Below are positions 59,432-64,000 of a stretch of DNA of 64,000 nt, one piece after another (within the stretch, counting starts at the first letter, position 1; the number at the start of each line of letters is the position of its first letter). The notes beneath the pieces were generated by a model. The model saw only the letters and a program-made list of their open reading frames with translations, did not search any database and was not told the origin of the DNA. Position numbers and translations under genes: made by a program. The stretch spans positions 8,605 through 72,604 of the forward strand of contig CAZTLP010000004.1 of NCBI GenBank assembly GCA_964614345.1, in the 5' to 3' direction. This DNA is from AEGEAN-183 sp964614345 (GTDB taxonomy: Bacteria; Pseudomonadota; Gammaproteobacteria; Magnimaribacterales; Magnimaribacteraceae).

Positions 59432-60232
59432 ATGATATTAACTAGAATTTCCATAACCCTTATCTTGTTATTTCAACTATCGACAGTATTTTCTTCGGTG
59501 ACACCAGCTATTAAAGAGCCCAAGGGCGAGAATCCTAAATCAATACTTATGATTGGAAATAGCTTTATGTATTACAACAATGGAGTTCACAACCCTTTAG
59601 TGAGACTCATTAGAGCCACGGAAGAACTTGGTAAAGGACACAAAATAAGACTAATTACGATCAATGGCTCTTCACTAAGCTGGCATGATGTGAATTCTTA
59701 CATTAAAAATCCAAATATTGGCTCTTTCTCAATTAATTCAAAAAATGTTCTCAATGAATACGACTTTAAGGGTTTTGATCTGGCTATTATGCAGGACTGT
59801 AGTCAGTGTCCAATTCATCCAGAAAGAAAGAACTTGTTTTACGAATATACAGAAAAGCATAGTGATCTTTTAAAGAAGAACGGTATAGAACCAGTACTTA
59901 TGATGACTTGGGCTTATAAGGATAAGCCCGAGATGACTAAACAATTGGCTAAAGAGTACACTTTAGCCGGAAACAAAAATGATACTTTGGTAACACCTGT
60001 TGGTTTAGCTTATATGAATTCAATGAAGGCCTACCCAGAAATTAACTTATATCATCCAGACAACAGACACCCCAGTAAAGCGGGAACTTATCTTTCTGCC
60101 TGTGTAATGTTTGCTTCTATATTTAAGACTTCGCCCATTGGCAATACTTACACATTTGATCTAGATAAAAAAGTTGCACTGAACTTACAGAAAATTGCTT
60201 GGGCTACCCATCAAGAATACTATGGGAACTAA
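59432..60232 (+). CDS. Secreted SGNH-hydrolase-like protein
   Basis: A 266-residue exported protein with a signal peptide of about 21 residues. The first SGNH block is ILMIGNSFMYYNNGVH with a serine after GN, and the last holds the Asp-x-x-His pair in YHPDNRHPSKAGTYLSA. These match GDSL/SGNH hydrolases (esterases and acetylhydrolases of sugars or lipids). The middle has two nearby cysteines (QDCSQCP). It overlaps the next gene by 11 nt. Confidence 0.8.
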   Translation: MILTRISITLILLFQLSTVFSSVTPAIKEPKGENPKSILMIGNSFMYYNNGVHNPLVRLIRATEELGKGHKIRLITINGSSLSWHDVNSYIKNPNIGSFSINSKNVLNEYDFKGFDLAIMQDCSQCPIHPERKNLFYEYTEKHSDLLKKNGIEPVLMMTWAYKDKPEMTKQLAKEYTLAGNKNDTLVTPVGLAYMNSMKAYPEINLYHPDNRHPSKAGTYLSACVMFASIFKTSPIGNTYTFDLDKKVALNLQKIAWATHQEYYGN

Positions 60233-61229
60233 ATTCATAAAGGCCATTTTTTTTATCAGCTTAGTGTTTTCTTTTGCGGTGACCGCTGAAGAAATTTCCC
60301 TAATGACATACAACGTTGAGAACCTTTTTGATAACAAAGACGATTTAGGGAAAGACGATAAAGCGTTTCTACCAGCAACCCTTAAGAGAAGCTCTTACCA
60401 TAAGGGTCATTGCAAAAAAATTGAAGTAAAAAAATGGCGTGACGAATGTCTATATTTGGATTGGAATGAAGAAGCTAAAACAAAGAAAATCTTAAATATA
60501 GCTAAAGTAGTTTCTTCTTTTGGTTCTAATGGGGCCGATATTATTGCTTTCCAAGAAATTGAAAATATCAACGTTCTTCGAGATTTATTTACGGAATTAG
60601 AACCTCTTGGCTATGTGGATTTTGTTTTATTGGAAGGAAAAGATTATCGAGGAATAGATAGTGCCATTATCTCAAAATTTCCTATAAAGAAATCAAAGCT
60701 GCATTTTATAAAATTTTCTCCTGGCTTCCCCACCAGAGACACAAGACCAATTCTAGAAGCCCAGATAGATTTATCAGGGAAGACTCTCAGAGTCTACAGT
60801 GTGCACTTCCCAGCACCGTTTCTAGATTCTGTTATGAGAAAGGATGCTTTTACTTATTTAGAAAATTTACTTAAATCTCACGATCATCCTGCGGTTGCCA
60901 TGGGGGATTTTAATGTCACTTCAGAAGAAGAAACTGAACTAGGGACTTTTAAAAATCAGTCAAAGAATTGGTATGTGTCCCACCTTCAAGGCTGCACCGA
61001 ATGTAAAGGAACTTATTATTATCAGCCCAAAGACGACTGGTCTTTCTTAGATGCTATATTAGTTTCCAAAGGGAGAGGGGTGAGCTTCAACACCAAATCT
61101 ATAGATGTGTTGATAAATCTAAGTAATGCTTTTAAAGGTTCTTCTAAACCGAAAGGATTTGATGCCGTTTCTATGGAAGGAGTTTCAGACCACTTTCCTG
61201 TTATTGCCAAGGTTAATTTTAGTAACTAA
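60222..61229 (+). CDS. Secreted endonuclease/exonuclease/phosphatase-fold protein
   Basis: A 335-residue exported protein of the EEP superfamily. The ATG at 60222 (MGTKFIKAIFFISLVFSFAVTA) gives a proper signal peptide; an earlier in-frame ATG at 60195 does not. Motifs: LMTYNVENLFD, IIAFQEIENINVL (metal Glu), DSAIISKFPI, AMGDFNVTSEEE and the terminal VSDHFPVIAKV (Asp-His). Probable roles are extracellular nuclease or phosphodiesterase, useful for nutrient scavenging. Cysteines in HCKKIEVKKWRDEC and CTEC suggest disulfides. Confidence 0.9.
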   Translation: MGTKFIKAIFFISLVFSFAVTAEEISLMTYNVENLFDNKDDLGKDDKAFLPATLKRSSYHKGHCKKIEVKKWRDECLYLDWNEEAKTKKILNIAKVVSSFGSNGADIIAFQEIENINVLRDLFTELEPLGYVDFVLLEGKDYRGIDSAIISKFPIKKSKLHFIKFSPGFPTRDTRPILEAQIDLSGKTLRVYSVHFPAPFLDSVMRKDAFTYLENLLKSHDHPAVAMGDFNVTSEEETELGTFKNQSKNWYVSHLQGCTECKGTYYYQPKDDWSFLDAILVSKGRGVSFNTKSIDVLINLSNAFKGSSKPKGFDAVSMEGVSDHFPVIAKVNFSN

Positions 61230-61257
61230 GATAAAAAAGTTAATGTAAGGAATAAGA

Positions 61258-63165
61258 ATGATTAAACATCCGCTTGAAAGCTTAACAGCAGATGAGATAA
61301 ATAAGGCCGTTGACTTATATAAATCACATGATAATTCAGATGAAAATACTTTATTCACCAACATAACTTTAGTAGAACCAAGTAAAGAAATTGTCAGAAA
61401 TTATAAAGACGGTGATGGATTTGATAGATCTGTAAAAATTGTAGGAGTTGATTCTAATCCTGATGGAGGTTTTGTTGCTTCTGTAGATCTAAATAAAGAA
61501 GAGGTAAGCAGTGTAGAGAGATTGCCTAATGAAGCTCAGGCAGCTTACAGTCTTGCCGAAGTTGGTTTAGCTACTATGCTAACTAAAGAAAACAAAGAGT
61601 ATAAAGATGCTCTGAAGAAAAGGGATGTCACAAATTTAGATTTAGTACAGATAGACCCTTGGCCGGGTGGGGGTGTAGTTCATGAGTCTATTAAACCGGG
61701 GCATAGAGCTATGAAAGCCATTTCTTTTTTAAAAGAAAATGAAAATGACAATGCCTACGCTAAACCAATACAGGGTGTAATAGCACATGTTGACTTAACT
61801 CTTAATGAGGTAACCTGTGTTGAAGATTTTGGGGTTGTGCCTATTCCTAAAGCGCATGCTAGATATGATGCGGATTCTCAAGCTGAGATGAGGGAACAAC
61901 CCAAACCAATCGAAATTACTCAACCTGAAGGGAGTGGTTTTGATGTAGAGGGTAATCAAATTTCATGGGAAGGTTGGCAACTAAGAGTATCAATTCATCC
62001 TGTTGAAGGACCTGTTTTACACCAAGTTTCTTTAAATAAAAGACCCATTCTTTATCGTGCTTCATTATCAGACATGGTAGTCCCTTATGGTTCTGCCGAT
62101 CCTATGCACAGCTGGAAGGCAGTTCATGACGGGACAGAGTATGGAATCGGAAACTTAACAAATTCTTTAACTTTAGGTTGTGATTGTTTAGGGGATATCC
62201 ATTACTTGGACGCCAATATTCTTATGTTTGATGGTTCTGTAAATCATATTGAGAATGCAATTTGTATTCATGAAGAAGACTTTGGAATTCAATGGAAACA
62301 TACGGATGAAACTGGGTTGATTCCAACAGAAGTAAGGAGGTCAAGAAGGTTAGTTATAAGCTCTATCTCTACCATAGGTAACTACGACTACGGAATATTT
62401 TGGTATCTGTATCTGGACGGCACAATTCAAGTTGAAATAAAGCTAACAGGCATAGTTGGTATAAGTGCCTTTGATGAAAAGCTGCATAATCCAGAGCAAG
62501 ATTTGAAGATTACTGAAGAATTAGTATCGCCACTACACCAGCATTTATTCTGTGTAAGACTGGATTGGGATTTAGATGGAGGAAACAATCAATTATATGA
62601 GAGTGAAGTAGTTCCGCTTCCTGTAAGTGAGGCCAATCCTAATGGCATGCAATTAAAGAATGTAACCACACATTTAAAAAAGGAGAGCGAAGCCAAAAGA
62701 GATGTTTCATCTTCTACAAGTAGAGTTTGGAAAGTAACAAATCCAGAGAAAATAAATTCTGTTGGACTTCCAGTGGGTTACAAACTTCTACCAGGAAATA
62801 CGCCAAGTCTTCTTGCTCACCCAGATTCACCTCCTGGAGTACGCGCCTCTTTCGCTAAACATAATTTATGGGCGACACCATTTAAGGAAGATGAACAATA
62901 TGCTGGTGGTGCTAGCCCTGTGATGCATTCGGGACAAGGTAGTTTAGAAGATCTTACTTCGAAAGACAGGGACATAAGCAATGGAGATTTGGTTATGTGG
63001 CATACCTTTGGTGTAACGCATGTACCAAGACCTGAAGATTGGCCAGTTATGCCAGTGGAGTATTGTGGTTTTCATCTCATACCAGTTGGCTTTTTTGACA
63101 AGAATCCAACCATAAACTTACCGCCTAATTGCTCAAACAAAAGCAAATCAAATAAAGATAATTAA
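61258..63165 (+). CDS. Copper-containing primary amine oxidase
   Basis: A 635-residue topaquinone enzyme that oxidises primary amines to aldehydes with release of ammonia and H2O2. The cofactor tyrosine is Y376 in STIGNYDYG, the catalytic base is D291 (VHDGTEYGIG), and the copper histidines are in LHQHLFCVRLD and the late CGFHLIP. There is no signal peptide, so it should be cytosolic like the Arthrobacter enzyme, and it needs no enzyme for TPQ formation beyond copper and O2. Substrate unknown. AAGGAA precedes the ATG. Confidence 0.95.
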   Translation: MIKHPLESLTADEINKAVDLYKSHDNSDENTLFTNITLVEPSKEIVRNYKDGDGFDRSVKIVGVDSNPDGGFVASVDLNKEEVSSVERLPNEAQAAYSLAEVGLATMLTKENKEYKDALKKRDVTNLDLVQIDPWPGGGVVHESIKPGHRAMKAISFLKENENDNAYAKPIQGVIAHVDLTLNEVTCVEDFGVVPIPKAHARYDADSQAEMREQPKPIEITQPEGSGFDVEGNQISWEGWQLRVSIHPVEGPVLHQVSLNKRPILYRASLSDMVVPYGSADPMHSWKAVHDGTEYGIGNLTNSLTLGCDCLGDIHYLDANILMFDGSVNHIENAICIHEEDFGIQWKHTDETGLIPTEVRRSRRLVISSISTIGNYDYGIFWYLYLDGTIQVEIKLTGIVGISAFDEKLHNPEQDLKITEELVSPLHQHLFCVRLDWDLDGGNNQLYESEVVPLPVSEANPNGMQLKNVTTHLKKESEAKRDVSSSTSRVWKVTNPEKINSVGLPVGYKLLPGNTPSLLAHPDSPPGVRASFAKHNLWATPFKEDEQYAGGASPVMHSGQGSLEDLTSKDRDISNGDLVMWHTFGVTHVPRPEDWPVMPVEYCGFHLIPVGFFDKNPTINLPPNCSNKSKSNKDN

Positions 63166-63170
63166 AAAGG

Positions 63171-63192
63171 ACTGAAAATCTAGAATTTCAGT
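63171..63192 (+). terminator. Weak hairpin after the amine oxidase gene
   Basis: A 7-bp stem ACTGAAA/TTTCAGT encloses an 8-nt loop; a pyrimidine-rich stretch with five T residues follows about 10 nt later. It may be an inefficient terminator. Confidence 0.4.
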
Positions 63193-63237
63193 TCTGTTCC
63201 CTTTTTCTTTACAATGGCTCTTTCTCAAGGGGGAGTC

Positions 63238-63888
63238 ATGCGAAAAACGTTTGTTTTGTGCCTTTTGATAGTTCCTTTTTTTCTTCTGTCTGAAGATGAA
63301 GAATTTTCTTACTCGTATTTGGGTCTTTCTTACAACGACGGAGACTCAAAAGGAGCAACCTTAGAAGGCTCATTGTGGTTACCAGCAGGTTTTTACTTAA
63401 GTGGATCAGCTGAAAGATCAGATTATCAAATCAAAGGTTCGGAGTATGAAAAAAATTCTGAGTCCTTACGACTAGGTATTCATTATTCAATCGCAGATGT
63501 TTTTAAAAAAGCGAGTTATAAGAAAATAGATTTTGAATTTGCCAAATTTTTAGATTTTTATGTTGAATTAGGACCTAAAAGGTGGGAATTAGTAGATGAA
63601 TTAGGCGAAACAAAAGCAAGTACAGACCTCAACTTCGTGGGAGGTCTTCGATTTGGGGATTCTGAAGGTTGGGAAGCAGACATTTTCTTTGATAGAAGTA
63701 AACAAGCTGAGATTGAGATAGATCCTAATACTCTTGAAACAAAATATGGACTTGGAGATGATACTGAAAGTATCTTTGGTTTAAAAACAATTAGAAATTA
63801 CAGTGAAAATATAGCCTTTGTTATGGAGGCTTCCGATAAAAGTACTTCAGGGAAGTCTTATACTATTGGTTTTCGCTACAAACTTTAG
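63238..63888 (+). CDS. Small outer-membrane beta-barrel-like protein
   Basis: A 216-residue exported protein read from the ATG at 63238, which has GGGGGAG 6 nt upstream; an in-frame ATG at 63214 adds eight residues before the signal peptide. After the signal peptide (about 18 residues) the chain alternates polar and apolar residues in 8-10 stretches (YSYLGLSYNDG, LEGSLWLPAGFYLSGSAER, DLNFVGGLRFGDS) and ends SYTIGFRYKL, similar to outer-membrane barrels. No family assigned. The next gene begins 2 nt downstream. Confidence 0.72.
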   Translation: MRKTFVLCLLIVPFFLLSEDEEFSYSYLGLSYNDGDSKGATLEGSLWLPAGFYLSGSAERSDYQIKGSEYEKNSESLRLGIHYSIADVFKKASYKKIDFEFAKFLDFYVELGPKRWELVDELGETKASTDLNFVGGLRFGDSEGWEADIFFDRSKQAEIEIDPNTLETKYGLGDDTESIFGLKTIRNYSENIAFVMEASDKSTSGKSYTIGFRYKL

Positions 63889-63890
63889 AA

Positions 63891-64000
63891 ATGAAAATAG
63901 AACAAATATGGACTGGGAATGCTTATCGTAATTTTAATTATTTATTGGCGTGCCCTGAGACTGGTGAAGCTTTAGCAATAGATCCGTTGGATTATGAAAA
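63891..64000 (+). CDS. Metallo-beta-lactamase-fold hydrolase, N terminus only
   Basis: The first 36 codons of a gene cut by the window edge. The sequence opens MKIEQIWTGNAYRNFNYLLACPETGEALAIDPLD, which matches the first beta-strands of glyoxalase II-like metallo-beta-lactamase proteins (N-Y-L-x-x-x-x-x-G-E-A-x-x-I-D-P). The zinc-binding HxHxDH motif would lie beyond the edge. Start is 2 nt after the preceding stop. Confidence 0.7.
   Translation, partial: MKIEQIWTGNAYRNFNYLLACPETGEALAIDPLDYE

Noticed and set aside
1..64000. CRISPR arrays, prophage structural genes, IS transposases, rRNA genes
   Set aside because: No regularly spaced repeats, no transposase or integrase motifs, and no rRNA-like sequence were seen on either strand. 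The only short repeats are those of the tRNA-Ile cassette and the DUF5916 paralogues.

Overview
The window looks like a chromosome segment of an AT-rich marine gammaproteobacterium, probably a streamlined surface-ocean heterotroph of the SAR86 type. Three things support this. The gene orders nadD-rsfS-rlmH-mrdA-rodA-mltB-dacA, bamD/rluD-pgeF and ilvB-ilvH-ilvC-pssA are gammaproteobacterial. Spacing is very tight, with many 1-10 nt gaps and ATGA-type overlaps. The accessory load is rich in oxygenases, amidohydrolases and outer-membrane barrels. The clade assignment is an inference; no rRNA gene is present.

Layout. 1-2.6 kb (minus): an NADP-dependent oxidoreductase cut by the window edge, a carotenoid-cleavage-type oxygenase and a DedA protein. 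2.7-10.2 kb (plus): NAD synthesis, ribosome maturation and the cell-elongation peptidoglycan operon, ending in a D-amino-acid transaminase. 10.2-17 kb (minus): holA, lptE, leuS, accC, accB, aroQ and a free-standing DsbD N-terminal domain whose 5' end overlaps a divergent copper-chaperone gene. 17.4-23.9 kb: a double-ATPase ABC protein, ilvD, trxA, rho, rsmD and a flavin reductase. 23.9-31 kb: three tandem paralogues of a CBM9-like/DUF5916 outer-membrane barrel, with a gene-end remnant between copies 2 and 3. 31-39.7 kb: bamD, rluD, pgeF, a beta-hydroxyacid dehydrogenase, glycerate kinase, ilvB-ilvH-ilvC and pssA.

39.7-47.4 kb is the most unusual part. An intact tRNA-Ile(GAT) is followed by a 1,620-bp unit that ends in an exact 45-nt copy of the tRNA 3' part, starting at the first base of the anticodon loop. 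The unit carries paired TATTCACAC repeats near both ends, related GTTCTG(T/C)AGAAC palindromes on both flanks, a tRNA-Lys 5' fragment, a tiny lipoprotein ORF and one GC-richer fold-type-IV aminotransferase resembling (R)-amine transaminases. It has no integrase. This is the architecture of a minimal tRNA-targeting integrative cassette. A further 22-nt piece of the same tRNA end lies at 47.39 kb, so the roughly 6 kb in between may be a second, decayed insertion. It holds a secreted unknown, a 5'-nucleotidase, two membrane-anchored small proteins, and a lipid-type trio.

47.4-59.4 kb is a catabolic gene cluster: three PhyH-family Fe(II)/2-oxoglutarate oxygenases, two class III CoA-transferases (one lacking the catalytic Asp), a PhnZ-like HD-domain oxygenase directly upstream of the third PhyH gene, a cytochrome P450 of the CYP125/124/142 type, two amidohydrolases, an HSL-type esterase and an enoyl-CoA hydratase. 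The set suggests oxygenation, C-C or C-P cleavage and CoA-dependent breakdown of an organic substrate; the substrate is unknown. 59.4-64 kb: an SGNH-type secreted protein, a secreted endonuclease/phosphatase-fold protein, a cytosolic copper amine oxidase, a small beta-barrel protein and the start of a metallo-beta-lactamase-fold gene.

All calls come from reading the sequence; no database search was run.
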